The notes below the pieces were generated by a model. The model saw only the letters and a program-made list of their open reading frames with translations, was not told the DNA's origin and did no database searches. This document shows positions 7,587 to 15,561 of a stretch of DNA of 64,000 nt, one piece after another; position 1 is the first letter of the stretch; every line of letters begins with the position of its first letter. Position numbers and translations under genes: made by a program. The DNA comes from Cyclobacteriaceae bacterium. Lineage in GTDB: Bacteria; Bacteroidota; Bacteroidia; Cytophagales; Cyclobacteriaceae. The stretch covers positions 1 through 64,000 of the forward strand of contig CANGZP010000001.1 in NCBI GenBank assembly GCA_947458475.1, in the 5' to 3' direction.

Positions 7587-8543
7587 TTACTTCTTTTTGA
7601 AAAGAGAATCCACAAATTCGGTTCGGTTGAAGAGCTGCAAATCGGTCATTTTTTCGCCCACGCCGATGTATTTGACAGGGATTTTGAACTGATCTGAGAT
7701 GCCAATGACCACACCACCTTTGGCAGTGCCGTCTAGTTTGGTGATGGCTAGGGAGCTCACCTCGGTGGCTTTGGTAAATTCCTTGGCCTGCATAAATGCA
7801 TTTTGCCCAGTAGAACCATCCAAGACCAACAGGATCTCATGCGGCGCATCGGGGATAAATTTTTGCATCACGCGCTTGATCTTGGTGAGCTCGTTCATCA
7901 AGTTCACCTTGGTGTGTAGTCTACCCGCGGTATCGATGATGACCAGGTCTGCTTGCGTATCTACACCTTGCTTCATGGTATCGTATGCCACAGATGCAGG
8001 ATCAGTATTCATGCCGTGGGACACGACAGGTACGCCCACTCGGTCGCCCCAAAGAATCAATTGATCCACTGCTGCGGCTCTAAAGGTGTCGGCAGCGCCA
8101 AGGACTACAGATTTACCTGCATTTTTGAAGAGGTGTGCTAGTTTGCCGATGGTGGTGGTTTTACCCACGCCATTGACGCCAACAACGAGAATCACGTAGG
8201 GCTTTTTTTCTGCAGGCAGGTCAAAGTCTAGCAGGTCTTGTGTGTTGTTTTCTTCCAGTAGCAGGGCAATTTCCTCGCGAAGAATGCTGTCTAGCTCCGA
8301 AGCATTGAGGTATTTGTCTCGCGCTACGCGCTCTTCAATTCGTTGGATTACTTTGACGGTGGTCTCTACACCTAGGTCTGAGCCGATGAGGACCTCTTCC
8401 AACTCATCTAATACTTCTTCATCGACCTTGGACTTGCCGACTACTGCCTTGCTGAGTTTGGAGAAAATGGATTCGCTGGTCTTTTGAAGACCTTGGTCCA
8501 AGCTTTCTTTTTTCTCTTTGGAGAAGAAACCAAAAATTCCCAT
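7587..8543 (-). CDS. Signal recognition particle receptor FtsY
   Basis: A 318-residue SRP-type GTPase that docks SRP-ribosome complexes at the membrane. The N domain is helical (residues 1-110). The G domain has GVNGVGKTTTIGKL (G1), DTFRAAAVDQL (the insertion-box region), DTAGRLHT (G3), TKLDGTAKGG (G4) and KYIGVGEKMTDL at the end. Length is typical of FtsY without the long acidic A domain, as in Bacteroidota. A hairpin terminator lies between the upstream DUF4295 gene and ftsY, so ftsY probably also has its own promoter. Confidence 0.95.
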   Translation of the reverse strand: MGIFGFFSKEKKESLDQGLQKTSESIFSKLSKAVVGKSKVDEEVLDELEEVLIGSDLGVETTVKVIQRIEERVARDKYLNASELDSILREEIALLLEENNTQDLLDFDLPAEKKPYVILVVGVNGVGKTTTIGKLAHLFKNAGKSVVLGAADTFRAAAVDQLILWGDRVGVPVVSHGMNTDPASVAYDTMKQGVDTQADLVIIDTAGRLHTKVNLMNELTKIKRVMQKFIPDAPHEILLVLDGSTGQNAFMQAKEFTKATEVSSLAITKLDGTAKGGVVIGISDQFKIPVKYIGVGEKMTDLQLFNRTEFVDSLFKKK

Positions 8544-8575
8544 GGGATTTGTCGCTAATTGGAAGTTAAGGTAAT

Positions 8576-8610
8576 GAAAAAGTCCCTGCTGAACTAATCA
8601 GAGGGACTTT
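8576..8610 (-). terminator. Intrinsic terminator after the rpmB-rpmG-DUF4295 genes
   Basis: Inverted repeat AGTCCCT (8581-8587) and AGGGACT (8602-8608), with more pairing inside (CTGA/TCAG). On the minus strand the stem is followed by TTTTTC, as expected for a terminator downstream of the DUF4295 gene. Confidence 0.75.
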
Positions 8611-8634
8611 AGAACCATCACGAGGAAGGTAAAA

Positions 8635-8787
8635 TTATTTGTTCAAGGTCGCCTGAACTTCAGTCGAAGGGACCATTTCTTCTCTAAAGGTGTATGCGCC
8701 AGTCTTTGGAGACTTTACCGCACGAATTACTTTGGCGTAAGATACGCCACCTTCTTTTTTTAGGGTTGCTACTACTTTCTTAGCCAT
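8635..8787 (-). CDS. DUF4295 small basic protein
   Basis: A 50-residue protein beginning MAKKVVATLKK and ending TEVQATLNK, with TGAYTFREEMVP in the second half. It matches the DUF4295 family, which in Bacteroidota sits between rpmG and ftsY and is thought to be ribosome-associated because of that conserved position. It starts 37 nt after rpmG in the same direction. It was found by reading the strand directly; it is very short but in the expected place with a clean start and stop. Confidence 0.88.
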   Translation of the reverse strand: MAKKVVATLKKEGGVSYAKVIRAVKSPKTGAYTFREEMVPSTEVQATLNK

Positions 8788-8824
8788 TGCTTTTTTGTTT
8801 AGGGGACAAGGTCCCGAGCTAAAA

Positions 8825-9007
8825 TTACTTTATTTCTTTGTGAACAGTCATCTTCTTCAAGATTGGATTGAATTTCTTCAACTCTAATCTTTCAGTCGTG
8901 TTTTTTCTGTTTTTGGTGGTGATGTATCTAGAAGTACCTGGCATGCCAGAGTTCTTGTGCTCTGTACATTCCATAATCACTTGTACTCGGTTGCCTTTCT
9001 TAGCCAT
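8825..9007 (-). CDS. 50S ribosomal protein L33
   Basis: A 60-residue protein with [26 protein letters not shown] and [18 protein letters not shown], the standard L33 sequence. Only one Cys remains of the CxxC pairs, so this is the zinc-independent (C-) form. It lies 31 nt downstream of rpmB in the ribosomal cluster. Confidence 0.95.
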   Translation of the reverse strand: MAKKGNRVQVIMECTEHKNSGMPGTSRYITTKNRKNTTERLELKKFNPILKKMTVHKEIK

Positions 9008-9038
9008 CTCTGTGTTGATTTAAGGGACTGTGACTGGA

Positions 9039-9281
9039 TTATCTGATTACAATCATGCCGTCTTCCTGCGCTTTTTTCAAAACTGCAGTAATGCCATTTT
9101 TGTTGATTGTCTTCAATGCCTTAGAGCACACTTTCAACGTAATCCATGCGTCTTCTTCAGGAACGTAGAAACTCTTCTTGTGAAGGTTTGGGGAAAATCT
9201 ACGCTTCGTCTTGTTATTTGCATGGGACACGTTGTTACCTACTCGAGGTCTTTTGCCGGTAATGTCACAAACTTTTGCCAT
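9039..9281 (-). CDS. 50S ribosomal protein L28
   Basis: An 80-residue protein with [29 protein letters not shown] at the start (given here only as its recognised N-terminal L28 pattern GKRP...[11 protein letters not shown]) and [16 protein letters not shown] in the middle. First gene of the rpmB-rpmG-DUF4295 cluster. A Bacteroidota-type promoter lies directly upstream at 9324-9353. Confidence 0.95.
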   Translation of the reverse strand: MAKVCDITGKRPRVGNNVSHANNKTKRRFSPNLHKKSFYVPEEDAWITLKVCSKALKTINKNGITAVLKKAQEDGMIVIR

Positions 9282-9323
9282 GATAATATGTCCTTAGTGG
9301 TATGCGTTTCTGTATTGGGTCTG

Positions 9324-9353
9324 CAAATATCGGAACTTTTCGGATAGTAGCAA
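9324..9353 (-). promoter_or_regulatory. Promoter of rpmB
   Basis: On the minus strand a -33 TTG (9351-9353) is separated by 19 nt from GATATTTG (9324-9331), a near match to the Bacteroidota -7 box TAnnTTTG. It is about 45 nt upstream of the rpmB start. Confidence 0.55.
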
Positions 9354-9382
9354 CAACTATTTTAAAAATATTCCTTCGTTTT

Positions 9383-9535
9383 TCAGGATTTCGAATAGGG
9401 GCAATGCTTGCAGCCGCTTCCACAGCAGTAACCCCGTTTCAAATGGTACTTTTCTGTAAAAACCAGTAGCCCTTGGGCATTTATGTAATAATCTTCCGAT
9501 GTCAAGGGAGGTACGGGCTTCTTTTCGTTTTTCAT
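9383..9535 (-). CDS. Small Cys-rich DUF5522 protein
   Basis: A 50-residue protein with LTSEDYYINAQGLLVFTEKYHLKRG followed by YCCGSGCKHCPY; four Cys in CCxxxCxxC suggest metal or iron-sulfur binding. The pattern fits the DUF5522 family of small proteins. It was read directly from the minus strand. An in-frame ATG six codons upstream (9553) is an alternative start. It is divergent from rocD. Confidence 0.75.
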   Translation of the reverse strand: MKNEKKPVPPLTSEDYYINAQGLLVFTEKYHLKRGYCCGSGCKHCPYSKS

Positions 9536-9607
9536 GGTGTAGCCCAAGGGCATTTCCTATATTTGTAAGCAGTCAGTAGCCTGAACTGCCACAAAATTAA
9601 GAAAATC

Positions 9608-10876
9608 ATGGAGACCATCACCTCAAGTAGTCAAGCGATCGCATTGGAAGAAAAGTACGGAGCGCACAATTACCATCCCTTACCCGTGGTACTTACCCGT
9701 GGAGAAGGCGTTTTTGTATGGGATGTGGAAGGCAAGCGCTACTATGATTTTTTGTCTGCCTACTCTGCCGTGAATCAAGGACACTGCCATCCGCGCATCA
9801 AAGATGCCATGATTGCCCAGTTAGGGACGCTTGCCCTTACTTCCCGTGCATTTCACAACGACCAGTTGGGGCCCTACGAACAGTACATTACGGAGTACTT
9901 CGGCTTTGACAAGGTGCTACCCATGAATACTGGGGCGGAAGGAGTGGAGACGGCTCTGAAGCTGGCCCGTAAGTGGGGACATGAGATCAAGGGAGTTGCT
10001 GAAAACGAGGCAAAAATCATTGTGGCAGCTGGTAATTTTCATGGTCGCACGACCACGATTGTTTCTTTCTCTACAGATGATTCTGCCAAAAAGAATTTTG
10101 GCCCATTCACCCCAGGATTTATCACCGTGCCCTACGACGATATTCCAGCACTTGAAAGCGCGCTAGAATTGGATGGGGTGGTTGGATTTTTGATTGAGCC
10201 CATCCAAGGAGAGGCGGGGGTATATACGCCTGCAGCCGATTACTTAAGCAAGGCAAAAGCAGCCTGCAGCAAAAAGAACGTATTGCTCATAGCCGATGAA
10301 ATTCAAACAGGCATCGCCCGTACGGGATCGTTGCTTGCCGTCTGTGGCAACTGTAGCTGCCAGGGGCACTGCGAAAAGCAAGCATCCTATACGCAACCCG
10401 ATATTTTGATTTTGGGCAAGGCGCTTTCGGGTGGATTTTACCCGGTTTCTGCCGTTTTGGCAAACGATCACATCATGAATGTAATCAAGCCAGGCCAACA
10501 TGGGTCGACCTTTGGGGGCAATCCAGTAGCTGCCAAGGTGGCAATGACTGCGCTTGAAGTTGTTCGAGATGAACATTTGGCACAAAATGCGCGTCACTTG
10601 GGCGATTTATTCCGCTCTCGCATGCAGGTCTTGGTAGACAAGCACAAGGTGCTTAGCCTGGTGCGTGGGAAGGGATTGCTCAACGCCGTGGTTATCAACG
10701 ATAGTCCCGAGAGCAGTACCGCCTGGGATATTTGTGTGAAACTAGCCGAAGCGGGCCTCCTTGCTAAGCCTACCCACGGCAACATCATTCGCTTTGCGCC
10801 GCCCTTGGTCTTGACCGAGGAGCAGCTCCATGAATGCGTCGATATCATCGAGTCGGTGGTTGCCACCTACGGTTGA
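9608..10876 (+). CDS. Ornithine--oxo-acid aminotransferase
   Basis: A 422-residue class III PLP aminotransferase that converts ornithine to glutamate semialdehyde. NTGAEGVETALKLARKW, FHGRTT, IEPIQGEAGV, LIADEIQTG and the PLP lysine in LGKALSGG (Lys271) are all present. An insert with VCGNCSCQGHC just before YTQPD is a feature I associate with Bacteroidota RocD; it may bind a metal. A TATATTTG -7 box lies at 9558-9565. The matching second enzyme, pruA, is at 58182-59819. Confidence 0.93.
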   Translation: METITSSSQAIALEEKYGAHNYHPLPVVLTRGEGVFVWDVEGKRYYDFLSAYSAVNQGHCHPRIKDAMIAQLGTLALTSRAFHNDQLGPYEQYITEYFGFDKVLPMNTGAEGVETALKLARKWGHEIKGVAENEAKIIVAAGNFHGRTTTIVSFSTDDSAKKNFGPFTPGFITVPYDDIPALESALELDGVVGFLIEPIQGEAGVYTPAADYLSKAKAACSKKNVLLIADEIQTGIARTGSLLAVCGNCSCQGHCEKQASYTQPDILILGKALSGGFYPVSAVLANDHIMNVIKPGQHGSTFGGNPVAAKVAMTALEVVRDEHLAQNARHLGDLFRSRMQVLVDKHKVLSLVRGKGLLNAVVINDSPESSTAWDICVKLAEAGLLAKPTHGNIIRFAPPLVLTEEQLHECVDIIESVVATYG

Positions 10877-10925
10877 TCTCAACAAAACCCTGCTACCCAT
10901 AGTTTCCCTTCAAACAATCCTACTG

Positions 10926-11579
10926 ATGTCTAAAGCAGTCATTTTTGATATGGATGGGGTCATTTGCCATACCAACCCCTTCCATGCCCAAGCGTTTTCC
11001 CGCTTTTTTGAGAAACGTAACCTTTTTCCAACGGAGGAGGAGTATTTTCAGCACATGTATGGGAAAAATAACGGCTATATCTTAAGTCATTTTCTAGGGA
11101 GAAAAATTGAGGGGCAGGAGCTCCTTGACCTGGAGTTTGAAAAGGAGAGTTTGTTTCGAGAGATTTACCAAGCCCACGTGGATCCCATCTCTGGGTTTTT
11201 GGAGTTTTTCCATGGGCTAAAGCAAGCAGGACTGAAGACGGGCATTGCTACCTCTGCCCCCTTTGCCAACATGGAGTTGATTGCAGGGAAACTGGATCTT
11301 TTTCCCCACCTCGAATCCGCGCTAGCGAGTGAGCAGGTGAGCAAGCACAAGCCAGACCCAGAAGTGTACCTGAAGTCTGCGGCCAACCTGTCACTGACTC
11401 CAGACCGCTGTCTGGTCTTTGAAGATTCCTTTTCTGGAGTCAGCGCTGCAAAAAATGCGGGCATGAAGGTGGTTGCCGTGCTTTCCTCCCATCAAAAATC
11501 CGATTTACCTCCCTGTGACTGGTATATCGAGGATTATTCCGAAATTCGCCCCGATTTGATTCACCAATTGATCCCCTGA
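10926..11579 (+). CDS. HAD-family hydrolase, beta-phosphoglucomutase/phosphatase type
   Basis: A 217-residue HAD subfamily IA protein. Motif I is FDMDGVICHTNP (nucleophile Asp, acid/base Asp), motif II is the Ser of TSAPF, motif III is the Lys in SKHKPDPEVY, and motif IV is FEDSFSG. A helical cap lies between motif I and II. This subgroup includes beta-phosphoglucomutases and sugar-phosphate phosphatases; substrate unknown. The ATG at 10926 starts directly at the beta strand of motif I; the longer frame would run back into rocD. Its stop overlaps the hemB ATG by one base. Confidence 0.85.
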   Translation: MSKAVIFDMDGVICHTNPFHAQAFSRFFEKRNLFPTEEEYFQHMYGKNNGYILSHFLGRKIEGQELLDLEFEKESLFREIYQAHVDPISGFLEFFHGLKQAGLKTGIATSAPFANMELIAGKLDLFPHLESALASEQVSKHKPDPEVYLKSAANLSLTPDRCLVFEDSFSGVSAAKNAGMKVVAVLSSHQKSDLPPCDWYIEDYSEIRPDLIHQLIP

Positions 11580-12550
11580 TGAACTCCCGTAGACCCCGTC
11601 GAAACCGTAAATCTGAAGCAGTACGCAACTTGGTTGAAGAAACCCAGGTGTCTGTGAAGGACTTGATCTTCCCCTTGTTTCTCGTAGAGGGCAGCGGCCA
11701 GCAAAGTGAAGTGGCCTCCATGCCGGGGATCTTTAGAAGGTCTTTGGATGGGACTTTGCGGGAAATTGAGGAATGCATGAAGTTGGGAATTACTACTTTC
11801 GATGTGTTTCCAGCCTATCCTGAATCTTTGAAGGATGCAGTAGCCTCCGAAAGTTACAATCCGGAAACATTTTACCTGAAGGGGTTACGACAAATCAAGA
11901 AAGAGTTCCCTGAACTTTGCTTGATGTCCGATGTGGCCATGGATCCCTACAGCAGCGATGGTCACGATGGTTTGGTCAAAAATGGCAAGATCCTGAATGA
12001 CGAAACCTTGGTGATCCTGGGGAGAATGGCGTTGGCGCAAGCGGATGCTGGGGTGGATATTCTTGGGCCCTCTGACATGATGGATGGGCGCGTGGGATTT
12101 ATCCGTAACCTTTTGGATGAAAATGGATTTACGGATACCTCAATCATGTCCTATACGGCCAAGTATGCGAGTGCCTTTTATGGACCGTTCCGGGATGCTT
12201 TGGACTCTGCTCCTAAGTTTGGGGATAAGAAAACCTATCAGATGAATCCTGCCAACAGCAGAGAAGCCTTGGTAGAGGCAGCCTTGGATGTGGCTGAAGG
12301 AGCCGATTTTCTGATGGTGAAGCCTGCCTTGAGCTACTTGGATATCATCAAGTCCCTAAGTGAGGCGCATCCACTTCCCATTGCTGCTTACAATGTGTCC
12401 GGCGAATACAGCATGGTGAAAGCCGCTGCAGAACGAGGTTGGCTGGACTACGAACGCAGCATGAACGAGATGTTACTTTCCATCAAACGGGCAGGGGCGA
12501 AGGTGATTCTGACCTACTTCGCGAAGGATTTTGCGAGGCAGCAAAAATAA
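11579..12550 (+). CDS. Delta-aminolevulinic acid dehydratase (porphobilinogen synthase)
   Basis: A 323-residue HemB that condenses two 5-aminolevulinate molecules to porphobilinogen in haem synthesis. Start MNSRRPRRNRKSEAVRNLV is typical. The two Schiff-base lysines are in SYTAKYASAFYGPFRD and FLMVKPALSYLD. The metal region reads SDVAMDPYSSDGHDG, without the Cys triad of the zinc enzymes, so it belongs to the Mg-dependent type. Coupled to the HAD gene by a 1-nt overlap. hemE is at 18556. Confidence 0.95.
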   Translation: MNSRRPRRNRKSEAVRNLVEETQVSVKDLIFPLFLVEGSGQQSEVASMPGIFRRSLDGTLREIEECMKLGITTFDVFPAYPESLKDAVASESYNPETFYLKGLRQIKKEFPELCLMSDVAMDPYSSDGHDGLVKNGKILNDETLVILGRMALAQADAGVDILGPSDMMDGRVGFIRNLLDENGFTDTSIMSYTAKYASAFYGPFRDALDSAPKFGDKKTYQMNPANSREALVEAALDVAEGADFLMVKPALSYLDIIKSLSEAHPLPIAAYNVSGEYSMVKAAAERGWLDYERSMNEMLLSIKRAGAKVILTYFAKDFARQQK

Positions 12551-12553
12551 TAG

Positions 12554-12700
12554 GATTATCCGCAATTAGGCCAGTGGCTCAATAAACACCTAAAAACACT
12601 GCGGATAATCGCCCACAGTTGGCAGTCCATGGTCTACAGCTCACATAATTGATCCTAAAGCCTTATTTTCTTTGGGTAGTCGTGAAAAAACCGGATAATC
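12554..12700. repeat. Inverted repeat with a third half-site after hemB
   Basis: GATTATCCGCA (12554-12564) and TGCGGATAATC (12600-12610) form a perfect 11-bp inverted repeat with a 35-nt spacer. The core CGGATAATC recurs at 12692-12700. No T-run follows, so this is not a terminator. It could be a protein-binding site or an mRNA stem at the hemB 3' end. Confidence 0.5.
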
Positions 12701-12732
12701 ATTAAGAATAAAAATACTTAGAATGAATGTAG

Positions 12733-12762
12733 AAAGCCCCAAAAAGATTTGGGGCTTTTTTA
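12733..12762 (+). terminator. Intrinsic terminator downstream of hemB
   Basis: AAGCCCCAAA and TTTGGGGCTT pair across a 4-nt loop, followed by a run of T. It ends the HAD-hemB transcript. Confidence 0.85.
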
Positions 12763-12954
12763 TTTCTAATCCAGTGTTGGAGGGTTATCGCATGACTTTC
12801 CGCTTTTGAGAAGTGATTTAGAGTTTTCCAGTATTTTTAGAAAAACAGGTTTAAAAAAGAGCCAATTATTTGACAAAAATTAAAAAAAAATAAAAAACAG
12901 GTTTAAAAATGATAATAAAAATAAAAAAATAATGAAAAAAATATAAAAATAGGT

Positions 12955-12986
12955 TTGTTTTTTAATTAATAAAATAATTACATTCG
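12955..12986 (+). promoter_or_regulatory. Candidate promoter for the porin leader
   Basis: TTG at 12955-12957, then 21 nt, then TACATTCG (12979-12986), a partial match to the Bacteroidota TTG/TAnnTTTG pattern. An alternative -7 box TAGGTTTG is at 12950-12957 but lacks an upstream TTG. Either would give a non-coding leader of about 350 nt before the porin ATG. The surrounding sequence is extremely AT-rich. Confidence 0.4.
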
Positions 12987-13075
12987 AAAAACTTCTGGAT
13001 TAGCATGCAGAAGGACTCTCTACACAACCTATTTCAATACCGACCTATGAGATACGAACAATTTTTAAGCAAAGA

Positions 13076-13300
13076 ATCAGGTTAAGCCTGATCTTTTTTC
13101 CACCCGTGCTCAGGTTTAGCTACGGGTTGGTTTGGGTAAATCCCAGTTGCTTTCCGATATCCTGTTGCCAGGATTTGCCAATTTCCACTTTCGTGGATGA
13201 AGCAACTCCTATCAGGTTTGCTCTTTAAGAAGCATTTCCCAAAGTATTAAAAAAGAAGAACCCCGTCCGGTGAAAAAAATGCGACTCTCTTTCGACCGGA
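13076..13300 (+). ncRNA. Candidate structured 5' leader of the porin gene
   Basis: This non-coding region holds a dense series of perfect hairpins. ATCAGG/CCTGAT (13076-13092) is followed by CTTTTTTC, like a terminator. Next come ACCCGT/ACGGGT (13102-13127) and TGGG/CCCA (13133-13145). A helix AGTTGCTT (13145-13152) with AAGCAACT (13200-13207) encloses two hairpins, ATCCTG/CAGGAT (13159-13174) and TCCAC/GTGGA (13184-13197), which gives a three-way junction. TCCGGT/ACCGGA (13266-13300) follows. It may be a riboswitch, an attenuator or an sRNA; I do not recognise a known class. A 12-codon frame (13047-13085) ends inside the first hairpin. Confidence 0.45.
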
Positions 13301-13349
13301 TAAGGGCTCTATTGGTCAACTCTATCATTCACCAACACTCAAATTTAAG

Positions 13350-14522
13350 ATGAAAAAAAGAATCTTAACCGTATTGTTCCTTTTCTTTAGCCTAGTCCCA
13401 TTTTTGCATAGTCAAGAAGTGGAACAAAAAGAAGAGGGAACGCTTACGCTCTCGGGATCGGTAGACGCCTACTTCCGTTCCAATCTTAATGGTCCCAATT
13501 CAGGAGATAATTTTCAAGCGCCAGCTTCTTCTTTTGCCAATTTGCCAGGGTTTTCGCTCGGCATGGCCAATATCATTGCAACTTATCAAACTAAAAAAGT
13601 TGGGGCGGTGGTAGACCTTGTTTTTGGTCCACGAGGAGAAGATGCCGTATTTGGATCTCCCCTTTACAGTGGGGGGATGGCAGGAAGTTCCCAAATGGTT
13701 AATCAGCTTTATGTCTATTGGAATGTTTCCGATAAAGTCACGCTTACCATGGGTAATTTCAATACCTTCTTGGGTTACGAAGTTATTTCACCTACGGCCA
13801 ACTTCCATTATTCCACTTCCTACATGTTTTCCTATGGGCCATTTTCTCATACTGGACTCAAAGCAAACATTAAGTTGTCAGAAAACTGGTCGCTACTAGG
13901 AGCGGTAATGAATCCCACAGATATGACGGAGTTTAATCTAAATGGAACTTATACTTTTGGCGGTCAACTTGCTTACTCTACTGCAGCTGGCAATACCTAT
14001 TTGAATGTGGTATATGGTGATCAAGATGGTAAACTAAACAACGGGGATGATTTGGTGACTGGAGCAACTTCTTTAGGCAAAACCTTCCAAATTGATTTAA
14101 CTACCGGTGTAGACATTAACCCAGCATTCTATGTGGGTGTAAATACAACTTACCAAACCATTGCGCCGGGGGAGGTTTTTACTCAATCTGAGGTTCAGGA
14201 TGTTCAAGGAGATGGAGCTGGTTTTTTTGGACTTGCAGGATATTTGCAGGCCAAACCATCTGATACTTTTGGTATTGGATTTCGAGGAGAATACTTTTCT
14301 GTCTTCAATACAGGTTTAGAGGAGGTAGTAGGATTGAATTCCGAGGGAAATGGATCGGTATTTGCCGCTACCCTTTCTGGAAATATTCAGTTAGGTGACA
14401 ACTTGAAATTGATACCCGAGCTTCGGGTAGATAGCATGAAAGAGGAATTTTTTCTTACAAAAGATTTAAACGGAAGCAAGGGATTAGCTTCTTTCCTTCT
14501 CGCTGCAGTTTTTTCATTTTAA
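13350..14522 (+). CDS. Outer membrane beta-barrel porin (BBP2/OmpL-like)
   Basis: A 390-residue protein with a signal peptide (residues 1-21, ending LHSQ) and a body of alternating polar/hydrophobic strands ending in the outer-membrane signature FLLAAVFSF. Features such as LSGSVDAYFRSN, QLYVYWNVSDKVTLTMGNFNTFLGYE and HYSTSYMFSYGPFSHTG resemble the putative beta-barrel porin-2 family. In Bacteroidota such porins often accompany ammonium transporters, but none is adjacent here. It is preceded by a long structured leader and followed by its own terminator, so it is probably a single-gene unit. Confidence 0.8.
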   Translation: MKKRILTVLFLFFSLVPFLHSQEVEQKEEGTLTLSGSVDAYFRSNLNGPNSGDNFQAPASSFANLPGFSLGMANIIATYQTKKVGAVVDLVFGPRGEDAVFGSPLYSGGMAGSSQMVNQLYVYWNVSDKVTLTMGNFNTFLGYEVISPTANFHYSTSYMFSYGPFSHTGLKANIKLSENWSLLGAVMNPTDMTEFNLNGTYTFGGQLAYSTAAGNTYLNVVYGDQDGKLNNGDDLVTGATSLGKTFQIDLTTGVDINPAFYVGVNTTYQTIAPGEVFTQSEVQDVQGDGAGFFGLAGYLQAKPSDTFGIGFRGEYFSVFNTGLEEVVGLNSEGNGSVFAATLSGNIQLGDNLKLIPELRVDSMKEEFFLTKDLNGSKGLASFLLAAVFSF

Positions 14523-14551
14523 TCAGATGTAATCCAGTCTTTATTAAATTG

Positions 14552-14579
14552 ACCGAGGCGGTATCGCCTTGGTTTTTTT
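14552..14579 (+). terminator. Intrinsic terminator after the porin
   Basis: ACCGAGGCG and CGCCTTGGT pair across a GTAT loop, with a T run after. It lies 30 nt after the stop. Confidence 0.85.
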
Positions 14580-14672
14580 ATGCCCTAAGAGGTTATCGCA
14601 TTAAAATTTTTTAATTCGGGAACAAATTTTGCTGGTTTTCGGTATATAAGCCATAAACCCAAATGAAGCACC

Positions 14673-15035
14673 TTGAAAAAATTTAGTTTTTTTCTACTTG
14701 CACTAAGCATTGCCTACATGGGCCATGCTCAAGAAATAAGTCCTAGTTTCAAAGCAAAAAATGGACTCTTTGGTAAATTTAAAGTCCTAAAAATTCCGTT
14801 TGTAACGCAAAGTTCCAAGCCAGAACTAAAAGGTCCAAAGGCAAAAAATCAATCTCCTTGGACTAAAAATCTGGAAAAAGGCAGTCCTATTGAGTTCACT
14901 TCAGGAGAATCTGAATTTACTGGACCAAAATCTAAAAACGCAAAACCGAGTAGGAACAAGGAGACTAAAGTTTCAACTAAGGCGGCTTACCAAGAACCAA
15001 AGTCCATGCGACCAAGAAAAAGGTGGATCCATTGA
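14673..15035 (+). CDS. Small secreted basic protein of unknown function
   Basis: A 120-residue protein with a clear signal peptide (KKFSFFLLALSIAYMGHAQ) and then a low-complexity basic region with the repeated motif GPKAKNQSP / GPKSKNAKP. No family is recognised. The start is a TTG at 14673: no ATG is in frame, because a stop lies three codons upstream. A terminator follows at 15046. Expression is supported only by the signal peptide and terminator. Confidence 0.55.
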   Translation: MKKFSFFLLALSIAYMGHAQEISPSFKAKNGLFGKFKVLKIPFVTQSSKPELKGPKAKNQSPWTKNLEKGSPIEFTSGESEFTGPKSKNAKPSRNKETKVSTKAAYQEPKSMRPRKRWIH

Positions 15036-15045
15036 TAAAAAAATT

Positions 15046-15080
15046 AAGCCCGAAAATCTGTCGATATCGGGCTTTTTTTT
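15046..15080. terminator. Terminator between convergent genes
   Basis: AAGCCCGA (15046-15053) pairs with TCGGGCTT (15067-15074), followed by a T run. It serves the plus-strand small secreted gene; the GroES-like gene reads towards it from the other side. Confidence 0.8.
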
Positions 15081-15453
15081 ACAATTCCTGCTCCCGCTCC
15101 AGCATCAAAATAGCTCCCTGGGAGACGATAAAGTATTTTTCCCCTTCATAGACCACTTCGTGAGCGCCGTTGAGTAAAAAGATGGCCAAATCCCCTTCTT
15201 TGGCTTGAAGTGGGACGTAGCGTGTTTTTTCTTCGGTCTCCATCCAGGGTTCCTGATCTTCCATAGGCATAGGGATCGGATAACCTGGTCCTGCCTTGAT
15301 GATATAGCCTTGCTGCACCTTTTCTTTTTCCTGCACCCCCGGAGGGAGGTAGAGTCCTGAGCCGGTTTTCTCGTGCGGTTTTTTCAGTCGGATCAAGACC
15401 CGATCTCCCACAATGATTAGCTTTTTCAATTTGTTGTCGGCAGTCAATTGCAT
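15079..15453 (-). CDS. GroES-family co-chaperonin-like protein
   Basis: A 124-residue protein with the GroES beta-barrel signature: GDRVLIRLKKPHEKTGSGLYLPPG, VQQGYIIKAGPGYP and the ending YEGEKYFIVSQGAILMLE. It is longer than GroES (about 95 residues) because of an insert (PMEDQEPWMETEEKTRYVPLQ) in the middle. No groEL is next to it. Probably a GroES paralogue rather than the main co-chaperonin. The ATG at 15453 is preferred over one 10 codons upstream. Confidence 0.75.
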   Translation of the reverse strand: MQLTADNKLKKLIIVGDRVLIRLKKPHEKTGSGLYLPPGVQEKEKVQQGYIIKAGPGYPIPMPMEDQEPWMETEEKTRYVPLQAKEGDLAIFLLNGAHEVVYEGEKYFIVSQGAILMLEREQEL

Positions 15454-15516
15454 GCGCTTCTGGTTGAATGAAAGAAAGGCCAAGAGTCAGAACGTGGGGT
15501 TATGATTCTTGGCCCT

Positions 15517-15555
15517 TAAAAAAGGCGGCACCCATCCAAGATTGGTGCCGCTTTT
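15517..15555 (-). terminator. Intrinsic terminator after dnaK
   Basis: GCGGCACC (15525-15532) pairs with GGTGCCGC (15544-15551). On the minus strand the stem runs into a T-rich tract just downstream of the dnaK stop. Confidence 0.8.
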
Positions 15556-15561
15556 GAAACC

